A stretch of DNA of 64,000 nt from Devosia sp. Its GTDB lineage: Bacteria > Pseudomonadota > Alphaproteobacteria > Rhizobiales > Devosiaceae. Numbering within the stretch: the stretch's first letter is position 1; every line of letters starts with the position of its first letter. The notes below the pieces were generated by a model. That model made no database searches. It saw only the letters and a list, made by a program, of their open reading frames with translations, and had not been told where the DNA came from. The position numbers and the translations under genes were made by a program. Below, piece by piece: positions 43,752-53,202 of this stretch. Location: positions 1-64,000 of the forward strand of contig NZ_JAQGJM010000020.1 in the NCBI RefSeq assembly GCF_028290625.1, written 5' to 3'.

Positions 43752-45881
43752 ATGTCCGGATTGCCCATACGGTTACGCCTGACCATCGTCGTCCTATTAT
43801 CTTTGCTGCCCGTCGTGCTGCTCGGCTATCTGTTTTATGCACAGAGCGACAAGGATATTGCCTTCGCCTCCAAGGAAAATCTGGGTGTCAGCTATCTGCG
43901 GGTCGTGGTGCCGGATCTGTCGGCTATTGCGAGCGACAGCGGGAGCGTGCCGGCAAGTGTCGCGCTGGACGCTGCGGCAACCGCCTACGATACGGCGATG
44001 ATGTCGGCGCCGCAGGCCCAGGATTACATGGCCGCGCGCCTTGCACTGGCGGCCGACAAGAGCGGCGCAGCGCAGGCGCGGGACGCGGCGATCGCGCTGG
44101 TCAACCGGGTCGGCGACAAGTCGAACCTGATCCTCGATCCGGATCTGGACAGCTATTACGTGATGGATTTGATGCTGCTCAAGCTGCCGGCCGCAATCGC
44201 AGCGGGATCGGCGTTGCTTGACGAAATGGGCGCGGCCAAGGGGGCGGCGAGCCTGGCCGACAGCGATCGCGTGGCGATGGTTGCGGATGTGGGGGCCTTC
44301 GATGCGCTGGTGGCCGGTGCGCAAGCCTCGTTCGCAGCGGCGGCAGGTGCCAGCGCCGACGGCTCGGTGGCCGAGGAATTGCAGGCGGGCCTGGATCAAT
44401 ATGCAGCGGCGGCGGGCGCCTATAGCGCCGCGCTCGGCATCGCGATCGGCGGTCTCAGCGATGAAGCGACGCGGGCTGGGACCGACCTCGGCCCAGTGGC
44501 GGCAGCCCATGCCGCGTTCCAGGATGCAACGCTGGCGTCCTGGAAATCGAGCGCAACAACGCTACAACGGCTGCTGGATGTTCGCATTGCCGGCTTCCAG
44601 TCCAAGCTCTGGACCATGCTGGCTCTGGCAGCGGCCCTGGTTTTTGCGGTGGTGGCGACTTCATGGTGGATGTCGCGATCAATCGTGCGATCGATCAATC
44701 GGCTACAGGCCAGCATAAGACAGGTCGCCGACGGGCAGGCCGATGATGAAATCGCCGGCGCCAACGGCAAGGATGAACTCGCGGCGGTGGCACGAGCGGT
44801 GGCGCATCTGCGCGACCAGACCATTGCGCGGTTGCAGGCTGCTGACGCCATCAAGGAGATGGAGCGCGATAGCGCCAGCGAAGCAGGGCGCATCGCTTCC
44901 CTCGAACGGCAGCGCAATGAGCAGAACCTGGCCGCGCTGTCCCAGGAGCAGCGCCGGATCGTCGATAGTTTGATGTCCGGACTGAAAGCGCTGGCCGCCG
45001 GCAATCTGGGCGTGCGGATCGACGCTCAGGTGTCCGGCGAGTTTGTGGCTGTTCGCGATGCCTTCAACCAGACGGTGGAGCAGTTCTCCGGCATTATCGG
45101 CCAGGTGCATGGCGCCTCGGGTGCGCTCAAGAGTGCGACCGACGAGATCCTGGCTGGCGCCAACGACCTGGCGGACCGGACGATGAAACAATCGAGCACG
45201 GTGGAAGAAACCTCCGCCGCGATGCGCCAATTATCGGCGACGGTGCGGGAAAATTCGGGCCGCGCGCAACGGGCGAGCGAGCTGGCTCAGAATGCCTGCG
45301 CCACGGCCGCCGAGGGCCGCATGGCCGCGACCGAGGCGACGCAGGCGATGGATCGGATCCGCGAGGCGTCCGACCGCATTTCCAATGTCATTGGCATGAT
45401 CGACGATATTGCCTTTCAAACCAATCTGCTGGCGCTCAATGCCTCAGTCGAGGCGGCGCGGGCGGGGGAGGTGGGCAAGGGTTTTGCCGTGGTGGCGGTA
45501 GAAGTGCGGCGGCTGGCCAAAGGCGCGGCCGATGCCTCGACCGAGGTCAAAGCCATGGTCGGCAAAAGCACGATCGAAGTTGCTACCGGCTCGCGACTGG
45601 TCGTCGATCTGGCGGCAAAGCTGCAACTGATCCTGGAATCGGTCGAGGAAAATTCGGCGCTGATCGGCGACATCGCCTCGGCCAGCCGTGCACAGGCCTC
45701 CTCACTGGAGGAGGTCAACACCGCGGTCAACCAGATCGACGATATGACCCAGCACAACGTGGCCCTGGTGGAGCAGACCAATGCAGCCATCGCGCAAACG
45801 CAGGCGCAGGCGGCCGATCTCGATCGTATCGTGGAGGTGTTCGAGCTGAAGGGAAGGCGGGTTGCGCGCGCCGCGGCCTAG
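43752..45881 (+). CDS. methyl-accepting chemotaxis protein
   Basis: 709 residues. TM1 is at about 9-27 ([19 protein letters not shown]); the periplasmic sensor runs to about 285; TM2 is at about 286-307 ([19 protein letters not shown]); HAMP follows, with a second HAMP-like region near 420-460. The signalling hairpin ([22 protein letters not shown]) lies at about 550-572. No C-terminal pentapeptide for CheR is seen. The periplasmic part is helical and of unknown ligand. Divergent from uvrB. The TAG stop overlaps the left tip of a palindromic repeat. Confidence 0.95.
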   Translation: MSGLPIRLRLTIVVLLSLLPVVLLGYLFYAQSDKDIAFASKENLGVSYLRVVVPDLSAIASDSGSVPASVALDAAATAYDTAMMSAPQAQDYMAARLALAADKSGAAQARDAAIALVNRVGDKSNLILDPDLDSYYVMDLMLLKLPAAIAAGSALLDEMGAAKGAASLADSDRVAMVADVGAFDALVAGAQASFAAAAGASADGSVAEELQAGLDQYAAAAGAYSAALGIAIGGLSDEATRAGTDLGPVAAAHAAFQDATLASWKSSATTLQRLLDVRIAGFQSKLWTMLALAAALVFAVVATSWWMSRSIVRSINRLQASIRQVADGQADDEIAGANGKDELAAVARAVAHLRDQTIARLQAADAIKEMERDSASEAGRIASLERQRNEQNLAALSQEQRRIVDSLMSGLKALAAGNLGVRIDAQVSGEFVAVRDAFNQTVEQFSGIIGQVHGASGALKSATDEILAGANDLADRTMKQSSTVEETSAAMRQLSATVRENSGRAQRASELAQNACATAAEGRMAATEATQAMDRIREASDRISNVIGMIDDIAFQTNLLALNASVEAARAGEVGKGFAVVAVEVRRLAKGAADASTEVKAMVGKSTIEVATGSRLVVDLAAKLQLILESVEENSALIGDIASASRAQASSLEEVNTAVNQIDDMTQHNVALVEQTNAAIAQTQAQAADLDRIVEVFELKGRRVARAAA

Positions 45882-46047
45882 GACCAATCGACATCCAACT
45901 GATGCTGGCCTGCAAATGTCAGTGTTCGCTTGCGCGGACCTTCGGTTCTGCGCTTCCGGTCCTCCCGTACCGGAATGTACGCTCCGGTCCGGTTCTCGAA
46001 AGCCGCCATTTTCGGCTCATCCTGAGCTGAATGTCGATTGGTCCTAG
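45878..46047. repeat. TAG-family long palindromic repeat, largest copy
   Basis: The tips CTAGGACCAATCGACAT (45878-45894) and ATGTCGATTGGTCCTAG (46031-46047) are exact complements over 17 bases. The left tip contains the TAG stop of the chemoreceptor gene. Inside are CTGGCCTGCAAATG, the core TGCGCTTCCGGTCCTC, a GTAC turn, GTCCGGTTCTCGAAAGC, and CATCCTGAGCTGAATG. It lies between the chemoreceptor gene and the convergent ABC genes. Confidence 0.93.
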
Positions 46048-46122
46048 CGGAAGCTGCGAACGTTGAATGACAGACATTGAAATCTGCCAGTTGACGGTAT
46101 CTCGCCGGACACGAAATGCTGT

Positions 46123-46890
46123 CTAGGCCTGAGGCGGTGTTTCCACCTGTGCCCCCAGCGTCACCACGAACTGCTTCGTGCGTGCCTGAACCGGTGCGTT
46201 GAACACCTGGCTTGCTACGCCGGCCTCAACTATCTCCCCACGCTCCAGGAACACCACGTCGTGGGCGATCGTCGCGGCCAGGCGGAGGTCGTGGGTGGCG
46301 ATGAGCATGGTGGTGCCTTCGCGGGCGAGCTGGACCAGGACGTCGACGACTTCACCGGCGAGTTCGGGGTCGAGCGCCGAAGTAGGTTCGTCGCAGAGCA
46401 GGACTTTAGGCGAAGGCGCGAGGGCGCGGGCGATGGCGACGCGCTGTTGCTGGCCGCCGGAGAGGTTTGTCGGCCAGGCGTCGGCCTTGTGGGCCATGCC
46501 GACCTTGTCGAGGAGTTCGAGGGCGCGGGTGCGGGCTTTGTCCTTGGGCCAGTTAAGGACGGTCAGCAGGGACTCCATGACGTTTTCCAGCGCGGTCTGA
46601 TGCGGAAAGAGCTGGAAGTTCTGGAACACCATGCCGGTATGGCGGCGCAGGCGCAGGATGGCGTCGCGGTGGGGGCGGGAATGGGGCTGGAAATCGAGCA
46701 CCGCGTCATCGATCTGGACGCGGCCGGACTGGGGGATTTCCAGCAAGTTGACGCAGCGCAGCAGGGTGCTCTTGCCGCCGCCGGAGGGGCCGATCAGCGC
46801 GGTGACGCCACCTTCGCGGACGGCGACGCTGACGTCCTTGAGAACCTCTAGGTCGCCGAAGCTTTTGTGGATGTGGTCGAGGGTTATCAC
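46123..46890 (-). CDS. polar amino acid ABC transporter ATP-binding protein (cystine type)
   Basis: 255 residues from a GTG at 46890. Walker A GPSGGGKSTLL, Q-loop MVFQNFQLFP, signature LSGGQQQRVAIARA and Walker B VLLCDEPTSALDPE are intact. It is an importer ATPase of the HisP/GlnQ/TcyN class, acting with the permease and binding protein encoded upstream. The GTG overlaps the permease stop (GTGA). A longer frame reaches upstream but runs through the permease gene. Confidence 0.94.
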   Translation of the reverse strand: MITLDHIHKSFGDLEVLKDVSVAVREGGVTALIGPSGGGKSTLLRCVNLLEIPQSGRVQIDDAVLDFQPHSRPHRDAILRLRRHTGMVFQNFQLFPHQTALENVMESLLTVLNWPKDKARTRALELLDKVGMAHKADAWPTNLSGGQQQRVAIARALAPSPKVLLCDEPTSALDPELAGEVVDVLVQLAREGTTMLIATHDLRLAATIAHDVVFLERGEIVEAGVASQVFNAPVQARTKQFVVTLGAQVETPPQA

Positions 46891-47567
46891 GATGCGGCCT
46901 CCATATGGCCGCCATAGCGGGACAGGCGTTTTTCCAGACGGGTCTGCAGGGTGGAGAGGACGGAGCTGAGCGCAAGATAGATCAGGGCCACCTCGATGTA
47001 GATGATCAACGGCTCGTAGGTGGTGGCGACGATGCGCTGGCCGGCCTGGAACAGCTCGGGCACGGTGACGGCGGCGGCCAGCGAAGTGTCCTTGATCAGG
47101 GCGATGAAGGTGTTGGAGAGCGGCGGTACGGCGATGCGGCTGGCCTGGGGCAGGATGGTGCGGCGCATGGCTTGGGGCCAGGTCATGCCGATGGAAAAGG
47201 CGGCTTCCCACTGGCCCTTGGGCACGGCGGTGATCACGGCGCGGATGATCTCGGAGGTATAGGCGCCGACATTGAGGGTGAAGCCGATCAGCGCGGCGGG
47301 GAAGGCGTCGAGCACGATGCCGATGCTGGGCAGGCCATAAAAGATGAGGAAGAGCTGGACCAGCAGGGGCGTGCCGCGGATGACCCAGACGTAGAATTTG
47401 ACGATGGCGGACAAGGGCGCGGGGCCGAACAGGCGGGTGATGGCGGCGATGAAGCCGACGGCGAGGCCGAGGGCAAAAGAGAGCAGCGTCAGTGGCACGG
47501 TGAAGAGGATGCCGGCGCGCAGCAGCGGCAGCAGGGAGGTCAGCATCAAGTCGAGCCAGTGCGGCAT
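46887..47567 (-). CDS. polar amino acid ABC transporter permease
   Basis: 226 residues, about five membrane helices, BPD_transp_1 domain. The cytoplasmic EAA loop is seen as GMTWPQAMRRTILPQASRIAVPPLSNTFI. The N-terminus MPHWLDLMLTSLLPLLRAGILFTVPLT is typical of the HisM/TcyL family. It is the inner-membrane channel of the three-gene importer; gene order is binding protein, permease, ATPase. Start ATG 47567. Confidence 0.95.
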   Translation of the reverse strand: MPHWLDLMLTSLLPLLRAGILFTVPLTLLSFALGLAVGFIAAITRLFGPAPLSAIVKFYVWVIRGTPLLVQLFLIFYGLPSIGIVLDAFPAALIGFTLNVGAYTSEIIRAVITAVPKGQWEAAFSIGMTWPQAMRRTILPQASRIAVPPLSNTFIALIKDTSLAAAVTVPELFQAGQRIVATTYEPLIIYIEVALIYLALSSVLSTLQTRLEKRLSRYGGHMEAAS

Positions 47568-47670
47568 GGATGGGTTCCCCGTGAGACGCGGATGAGTCTC
47601 GATAGCATTAGTGGGTGGTTGAGGGGAGGGGCGGTTAGTTATCGGGCGCGATCTAGCTCTATGCTCCCTT

Positions 47671-47738
47671 CCTTCCCGCGGGCTTCCCGCCGCTCGTGCC
47701 GGGTTGAGAGTGGCCCGCGGGTCAAGCCCGCGGGAAGG
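47671..47738. repeat. palindromic repeat related to the pair at 0.8-1.1 kb
   Basis: CCTTCCCGCGGGCTT (47671-47685) and AAGCCCGCGGGAAGG (47724-47738) are exact complements. The segment GGGTCAAGCCCGCGGGAAGG is shared with both direct repeats near 0.9 and 1.1 kb. It lies in the 220-base gap between the permease gene and the binding-protein gene, so it could influence how much of the transcript continues past the binding-protein gene. Confidence 0.82.
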
Positions 47739-47789
47739 TCGGTGGGTGGGGCGGCCTCAAGGGTGCGCCCCACGGGCAAGGTGAGAAGA

Positions 47790-48563
47790 TTATTCGGAGA
47801 CGTCGGCGCCGAAATATTTCTGGGAGATCGTGGCGTAGGTGCCGTCGGCCTTGATGGCGACGAGGGCGTCGTTGATGGCGGCGAGCAGTTCGGGATTGCC
47901 CTTGGCGATCAGCACGCCGGAATAATCGGCATTGTCCTGGGTGGCGGCGATCTTCACATTGGCGTCGGGCTTGTGCTTCTTGAAGTCGAAGAAGGAGAGG
48001 CTGTCATTGATGGTGGCATCGGCGCGACCGTCGATGACCAGGGCGATGGACTGATCGAAGCCATCGGTGCCGACCAGTTCGGCGCCGCTCTCGGTGGCGA
48101 GCTTGCCGAAATTGCTGGTCAGGGTTTGGGCCGACTTCTTGCCGGCGAGATCGGCGAAGCTGGTGATGTCGGTATTGTCGCCGCGCACGACCAGAACGGC
48201 CTTGGAGGCGATGTAGGGTTCGGAGAAATCGTATTTGGCCTGGCGCTCTGGATTGATGCCGACCTGGTTGATGACGGCGTCATAGCGCTTGGCATCGATG
48301 CCGGCGATCAGGCCGTCCCACTTGCCTTCGACGAACTCAGCCTTGACGCCGAGGCGCTTGGCGATTTCCTGGCCGATTTCGACGTCGAAGCCGACGAGAG
48401 CGCCGGTATCGTCATGGAAGGTGAAGGGCGCGTAGGTACCTTCGGTGCCGATGCGCAGGGCGCCGGCGGACTTGATGGCGTCGAGGCCCGATTGCGCAAA
48501 GGTTGGGGTCATCACCGCCAACTGCAGCAGACCCAAAGCAATAATCGACTTTACCAGTTTCAT
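47790..48563 (-). CDS. polar amino acid ABC transporter substrate-binding protein, cystine/FliY-like
   Basis: 257 residues with a signal peptide (about 1-24, LLQLAVMTPTFAQ). The mature protein resembles FliY/TcyJ (cystine): LRIGTEGTYAPFTFHDD, FVEGKWDGLIAGIDAKRYDAVINQV and YDFSEPYIAS. Periplasmic. First gene of the importer operon. The ATG at 48563 has AAGGAGAC upstream; a longer frame upstream is not used. Cystine as ligand is inferred from similarity to FliY and is not proved. Confidence 0.9.
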   Translation of the reverse strand: MKLVKSIIALGLLQLAVMTPTFAQSGLDAIKSAGALRIGTEGTYAPFTFHDDTGALVGFDVEIGQEIAKRLGVKAEFVEGKWDGLIAGIDAKRYDAVINQVGINPERQAKYDFSEPYIASKAVLVVRGDNTDITSFADLAGKKSAQTLTSNFGKLATESGAELVGTDGFDQSIALVIDGRADATINDSLSFFDFKKHKPDANVKIAATQDNADYSGVLIAKGNPELLAAINDALVAIKADGTYATISQKYFGADVSE

Positions 48564-48776
48564 GTTTGTCTCCTTGCAGCGCGCATTTTTCCCACGGCGC
48601 AAGGTGATCTATAGGCCCGGACAAGTCTTCGCCATCGCTGTTGCCAGCAATAAGCAGGATGTTTCCGCGGCAGCGCCCAAGGCGCATTGGCATACTCAGG
48701 ATCGGGATTTTGGGGAAACGGCGGTGCTGGCGAATAGTGGCTGGCGGCCGCCCGGAGGCGACCACCAAGAGCATTT

Positions 48777-48801
48777 CCTGCTTTGATTGAATCAAAGCAG
48801 G
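48777..48801. repeat. 25-base perfect palindrome
   Basis: CCTGCTTTGATT (48777-48788), a single G, then AATCAAAGCAGG (48790-48801). It is near the middle of the 312-base gap between the cystine-type operon and the MHYT gene. The following stretch AACCGCTTCGCACTTTTCC, then GGAAACGCTC, resembles a repeat motif common in Hyphomicrobiales intergenic regions. No gene is seen in the gap. Confidence 0.85.
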
Positions 48802-48875
48802 AGCTCTCAGTTTTTTAATTGTCGTGTTTCCGAACCGGAAAACCGCTTCGCACTTTTCCTGGAAACGCTCTGGGA

Positions 48876-51290
48876 TCAACTTACCACGCGCAAGGGTGTC
48901 GGGATGTCCCAGCCCAGGCCCTCGATGGTGGTTTCGCGGCCCTCGGTGATGTGAGCGAAGGTGGAGATGGCAGCGGGGCGGCTGAGCAGGAAGCCCTGGG
49001 CTTCACCGCAGGTTTCGCCGCGCAGGAAATCGAGCTCTTCCAGTCGCTCGATACCTTCGGCGACCACCGGCAGCTTCAGGCCGGCGCCGAGGCCGAGGAC
49101 GGCGCGGACGATGGCGGCGGACTGCTCGTTGCTGTCGACCGACTTGATGAAGGACTGGTCGATCTTGATCTTGTCGAACGGGAAGGCGCGCAAATTGGCC
49201 AGCGAGGAATAGCCGGTGCCGAAATCGTCCATGGCGATGCGCACGCCCAGGGCCTTGATCTGGCGCAGGCTGATCAGGGCGCGGGCGATGTCGCGGACCA
49301 GCGCGGTCTCGGTGATCTCGATCTCCAGGCGCTCGGGGGCGAGGCCGGTCTTGCGCAGGGTTTCGGCGATCATTTCGGGCAGTTGGGCGCTTTGCATCTG
49401 CACCGCGGAGACGTTGACGGCGATGGAGAGGGGGCTGGTCCAGCTGGCGGCCTCCTCGCAGGCGGTGAGCAGGACCCACTCGCCGATCTGCATGATCAGC
49501 CCGCTTTCCTCGGCGACGGGGATGAAGACGTTTGGCGAAATCTGACCCTGGCGGGGATGGGACCAGCGGACCAGCGCTTCGAACCCGGTAACCAGGCCCG
49601 AGGCGATATCGACCTGGGGCTGATAGACCAGATGCAGTTCCTGGCGGGAAATGGCGTGGCGCAGGTCGTTTTCCATCAGGCGGCGCTCGCGCACGGCGGT
49701 GCCCATTTCGGTTTCGAAGAAGCGGTAAATGCCGCGGCCGTCATGCTTGGCGCGGTAGAGCGCGGTATCGGCATGGGTGACCAGGTGCTGGGGATCGTCG
49801 GCATTGTCGGGGAACAGCGAAATGCCGATGGAGGCGGAGATCATGGTGCCGTCGGCGGCATCGCGATTGGCGTCACGGAAGCCGTCGAGAATGCGCTCGG
49901 CGATGCGGCCGGCGCGGGCAGGGCTGCCAATATCGGGGATGATGACGGAGAATTCGTCGCCGCCGATGCGCGCCGCAAAAGCCTTGTCGCCGATGGAGGA
50001 GAGCAGGGACTGTCCGACCCGGCGCAGCAGGACGTCGCCGGCGGGGTGGCCGAATAGGTCGTTGACCTCCTTGAAGCGGTCAAGATCGAGGCACAGCACG
50101 GCAAAGCTCTGGCCCTGGCGCGTTGCAAGGGCGATTTCGCTTTCCAGATGGCGGTTGAAGCTGGCCCGGTTGGGCAGGCCGGTCAGGGCATCGTGATGGG
50201 CGAGGAAGCGGATATGCTGTTCGGCCTGGCGGCGAGCGCTGAGATCGCGCACGGCCACGACATGGTGCGGCTTGCCGCCGTAATCGACCTCGCGCAGGAT
50301 CACCTCGACCGGAACGCTGACGCCATTGGGGCCCATGAGATCGGCCTCGACGGCGACATTGTGCCGGGCAAGGAGGGCCGAGCAGGTGGCGCTATCGAAA
50401 TAGGCCGATAGCGGCTGGCCGGTGACTTCGGCGTCGTCTTGGCCGACCAAGGCGCGGAAGCTGGCATTGACGGTGACGATGGTGTCGTCGAGGCAGACCA
50501 TGAGCCCCTCCACCGCCGCATCGGCAAGGCCGCGCATGCGGTGGCCTTCGAGCGCGGTGCGCTTTTCGTCGCGCAGATCGAGGCGCAGCGCCATCAGGGC
50601 GGTGAGCAGGACCATGATACTGCCGACCGCGACCGCGAGCGCCAGATGTTGGGGGGTCGCGTCGGCGGCGCTGACGATGGCATAGCAATTTTGCAGGCCA
50701 GCGGCGCCCATGCCGGTGAAGTGCATGGCGCAGATGGCAATGGTCAACAGGACGGTGCCGCCCAAGTGGGATTTGACGCCGGTGCCCAGAGAGGCGGACA
50801 GCAGCGCCGCGGCGCCGAACACGATGGCGAGGATGAGCGAAGACGCCACCAGGGTGGAGTCCCAGACGATATTGCCGCCGATCATCAGCGCCACCATGCC
50901 CACATAGTGCATGCCGGCGATGCCGATGCCGACTATGGCGCCACCCAGGGCTTTGTCCGAGCGGCGATTGCCGACTGTGGCGACCCAGAAGCCGGCGCCG
51001 GTGACGACGATGGCGAGCGCTAGCGACAGCAGCGTCATCCATAGATCGTAGCCAGTGGGCATGCCGATGGCGAAAGCCAGCATGCCGACGAAATGGGTGG
51101 CCCAGACGCCGAAACCGACGGAGCCGGCGGCGATGGCCAGCCAGACGGTGCGCATGCGGCCGGGACCGATTTTTTGCGCGTGGCCCAGCAGCGAGATGCC
51201 CGCGAAGGCCGACAGCGCGCAGATGACGGCGGCCAGCGCAACCAGGCGCAGGTCATGATGGAAGAACAGCGTGGTGAGGACGGTTTGCAT
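48876..51290 (-). CDS. MHYT-PAS-GGDEF-EAL c-di-GMP signalling protein
   Basis: 804 residues. N-terminal MHYT sensor with seven membrane helices, about 1-215; MHYV/MHFTG segments (AGMHYVGMVAL, CAMHFTGMG) may bind a metal. PAS domain about 240-345. GGDEF domain with intact RIGGDEF near 440 (cyclase-competent). EAL domain with GFEALVRW near 567 and DDFGTGYSSL (phosphodiesterase-competent). Both active sites look intact, so net activity cannot be told. MHYT proteins are proposed to sense O2, CO or NO. The stop is followed by the palindrome region. Start ATG 51290. Confidence 0.95.
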   Translation of the reverse strand: MQTVLTTLFFHHDLRLVALAAVICALSAFAGISLLGHAQKIGPGRMRTVWLAIAAGSVGFGVWATHFVGMLAFAIGMPTGYDLWMTLLSLALAIVVTGAGFWVATVGNRRSDKALGGAIVGIGIAGMHYVGMVALMIGGNIVWDSTLVASSLILAIVFGAAALLSASLGTGVKSHLGGTVLLTIAICAMHFTGMGAAGLQNCYAIVSAADATPQHLALAVAVGSIMVLLTALMALRLDLRDEKRTALEGHRMRGLADAAVEGLMVCLDDTIVTVNASFRALVGQDDAEVTGQPLSAYFDSATCSALLARHNVAVEADLMGPNGVSVPVEVILREVDYGGKPHHVVAVRDLSARRQAEQHIRFLAHHDALTGLPNRASFNRHLESEIALATRQGQSFAVLCLDLDRFKEVNDLFGHPAGDVLLRRVGQSLLSSIGDKAFAARIGGDEFSVIIPDIGSPARAGRIAERILDGFRDANRDAADGTMISASIGISLFPDNADDPQHLVTHADTALYRAKHDGRGIYRFFETEMGTAVRERRLMENDLRHAISRQELHLVYQPQVDIASGLVTGFEALVRWSHPRQGQISPNVFIPVAEESGLIMQIGEWVLLTACEEAASWTSPLSIAVNVSAVQMQSAQLPEMIAETLRKTGLAPERLEIEITETALVRDIARALISLRQIKALGVRIAMDDFGTGYSSLANLRAFPFDKIKIDQSFIKSVDSNEQSAAIVRAVLGLGAGLKLPVVAEGIERLEELDFLRGETCGEAQGFLLSRPAAISTFAHITEGRETTIEGLGWDIPTPLRVVS

Positions 51291-51455
51291 GAGGGTCTCG
51301 CGTGAATTGCGAAGACCATCAGCGGGGCTTGGTAAAAACGCTATGAAGTCCGGTCAGATATGATCGAGACCGGGCGCAATATGGCGGGATTAGTTAATGA
51401 CCTCAGACTGATACCAGTCAAAAGCGGGCTAGTATCGTGCGCTCAGGACAAACCG

Positions 51456-51496
51456 GCATTTTCGCCTCAGCCAGAGCTGACTGTCGATTGGTCCTA
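51456..51496. repeat. partial TAG-family repeat at the stop of the adjacent gene
   Basis: The right half only: CCTCAGCCAGAGCTGA, then CTGTCGATTGGTCCTAG, matching the right tip of the copy at 46.03 kb at almost every base. The TAG (minus strand) is the stop of the SH3/crystallin gene ending at 51494. No matching left half is present, so this is a decayed or truncated copy. Confidence 0.75.
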
Positions 51497-52078
51497 GTAT
51501 ACGCGGATCGAGGAGACTGCGTCGTTCAGGTAGCGGCCCAGGACCGGTTCGCTCTTGATGATGCGGGTGCAATAGGACTGGAAATCGCTGTCGCGGCAGA
51601 CGGCGGCAGAGGCCGAGCCACTGACGGTCACCGAAGAAAAGCGGTTGTCCAGATGGTAGAGCAGCAGGTCGTTGAAGACGCGACCGGAGCCGACGCAGAG
51701 CGAAGCGCCGGTATAGTTGCGGCCTTCGAAGAAGCAGACCTCGCCGCCGCCGTAGCCATAATTGAGGCGGGGGCCGGTGAACGGGTCGGCCGAGGAGAGA
51801 CCGAAGCTCAGCTTGGAGATCTGGGCCCAGCCGCGCTCATGGCCTTTGCCGACCACGCACCAGCGCACAGTGCAGCGATAGACCAAGAGGGCCTGGTCGG
51901 CGGCGATGGCGCCGACAACGTCATAGGGGCCGCCGGGGCCTTCGCGCAGGGTCAAGTCCTGCGTGCTCCAGGCGGGCGTGCCATATCCGGGACCTTCGGC
52001 CATTGCGGGTGCCATTGCGAACAGCAGGACCAAAGGCGCAATCAGTGCAAGCAGGATTTGGCGCGTGCGCAGTACCAT
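51494..52078 (-). CDS. secreted SH3 plus beta/gamma-crystallin-like protein
   Basis: 194 residues with a signal peptide (LIAPLVLLFAMAPAMAE). An SH3 domain (about 35-95: TQDLTLREGPGGPYDVVG, CTVRWCVVGKGHERGWAQIS) is followed by a crystallin-like domain (about 110-194): EVCFFEGRNYTGASLCVG, VCRDSDFQSYCTRI, LNDAVSSIRVY. Cysteines in pairs suggest periplasmic disulfides. It is the third of three such genes on the minus strand. Its TAG stop lies in a repeat remnant. Confidence 0.86.
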   Translation of the reverse strand: MVLRTRQILLALIAPLVLLFAMAPAMAEGPGYGTPAWSTQDLTLREGPGGPYDVVGAIAADQALLVYRCTVRWCVVGKGHERGWAQISKLSFGLSSADPFTGPRLNYGYGGGEVCFFEGRNYTGASLCVGSGRVFNDLLLYHLDNRFSSVTVSGSASAAVCRDSDFQSYCTRIIKSEPVLGRYLNDAVSSIRVY

Positions 52079-52193
52079 GAATCAAGGCTCCCGGGATCGG
52101 CGTAACATGGCGCGATAGTAGCGCGGGCGGTTGCCACATCCAAGCCGCATTTACCAAAGGCAAACAGAAAGCGCCACCCCGAAGGATGGCGCT

Positions 52194-52331
52194 AATTCAG
52201 CTGAGGCTGGCCTGTAGGTGCCGGTTTTTTTTGCGCTTCCGGTCCTCACGTACCTAAACGTACGCTCCGGTCCGGGTTCTCGAAAACCGGCACTTTCGAC
52301 TCAGCCTGAGCTGAATTGCGATGGTTGCTAG
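52194..52331. repeat. TAG-family long palindromic repeat
   Basis: The arms AATTCAGCTGAGGCTG (52194-52209) and CAGCCTGAGCTGAATT (52302-52317) pair at 15 of 16. Inside: TGCGCTTCCGGTCCTCACG, a GTAC turn, CGCTCCGGTCCGGGTTCTCG. The right side continues to the TAG stop of the gene ending at 52328 with sequence like that of the 46.03 kb copy. A small stem AGCGCCA/TGGCGCT (52170-52193) adjoins it on the left. Confidence 0.9.
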
Positions 52332-53050
52332 CGGATGCGCAGCGAGACCACGTCACCGAAGCTGGTGAGCGAGGAGGCGCTGGTGGTGTAGGTACGGCAA
52401 TCGCGGAAGTTGCGATCGGCGCAGACCTGTACGCTCAGGCCGTCCTCATTTTCCATCGACTGGAAGGCGCCGGCCATGCGGCCAAGGTCGCGGACGCTGT
52501 CGCCCGATTCGTAGCATTCACTGTCGCCGCGGAAGCGGGTGCGATCGTAGAAGCAGACTTCGGCGTTCTGATAGACGGGTGGGCGCGGGCCGGGGCCGTT
52601 GCCATTGCCATTGCCGGGGAAGTTACCGTTGCCGGGGAACGGGCCGTTGTTGCCCGGACGCGGGCCGGGGCCGTTATTGCCGTTGCCGACGCCGATATTG
52701 ATGTTGGGACCGCCGGGGCCGCCCACGGAAAAGCCGAAGGACAGGCCCGGATTGCCCGGATTGACCGGACGGCCACCGGCGCTCAGGAACTGGGCCGAAA
52801 CCCAGCCGGAAACGCGACGGCCCTCGATGTAGCAGAAGCCGGCGTCGCAGCGCTGCACGTCCACCTGCGTGCCACTCGGAATGGCGGTCACGACGGCATA
52901 ATTGGTGCCGGGGCCGGAGCGCACATTGACATTGGAGGTGACGACGCCGGGCGCTGCCTGGGTCGCGGGAAGGAAGGTGAGTGCGGCAGCGGCGGCGACG
53001 GCAAAGCCGGTGACGAGGTTGAGCAGCATTCTGCGAGTTTGGCGGTTCAT
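52328..53050 (-). CDS. secreted SH3 plus beta/gamma-crystallin-like protein with Gly/Asn/Pro linker
   Basis: 240 residues. Signal peptide (about 1-33, AAAAALTFLPATQAA). SH3 domain: VVTSNVNVRSGPGTNYAVV, VDVQRCDAGFCYIEGRRVSGWVSAQFL. A linker of Gly, Asn and Pro (about residues 110-165) follows. The C-terminal crystallin-like domain is AEVCFYDRTRFRGDSECYESGDSV, then CADRNFRDCRTYTTSAS. The start is ATG 53050. Layout parallels the genes on either side. Confidence 0.87.
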   Translation of the reverse strand: MNRQTRRMLLNLVTGFAVAAAAALTFLPATQAAPGVVTSNVNVRSGPGTNYAVVTAIPSGTQVDVQRCDAGFCYIEGRRVSGWVSAQFLSAGGRPVNPGNPGLSFGFSVGGPGGPNINIGVGNGNNGPGPRPGNNGPFPGNGNFPGNGNGNGPGPRPPVYQNAEVCFYDRTRFRGDSECYESGDSVRDLGRMAGAFQSMENEDGLSVQVCADRNFRDCRTYTTSASSLTSFGDVVSLRIR

Positions 53051-53202
53051 CAAGGACGCTCCATGGATGGGCTTAGTCAGTGTGCCCAGGAATCGGGCAC
53101 AGGCAGGTGACGCGGATGTTGTGCTAGCAACGGGGCGCCGGTGCAAAGGGTTCCTGCGCCGGGCCTGATTGTCGGGCCGTCGCGTCGGCGACAGCCTCGA
53201 GT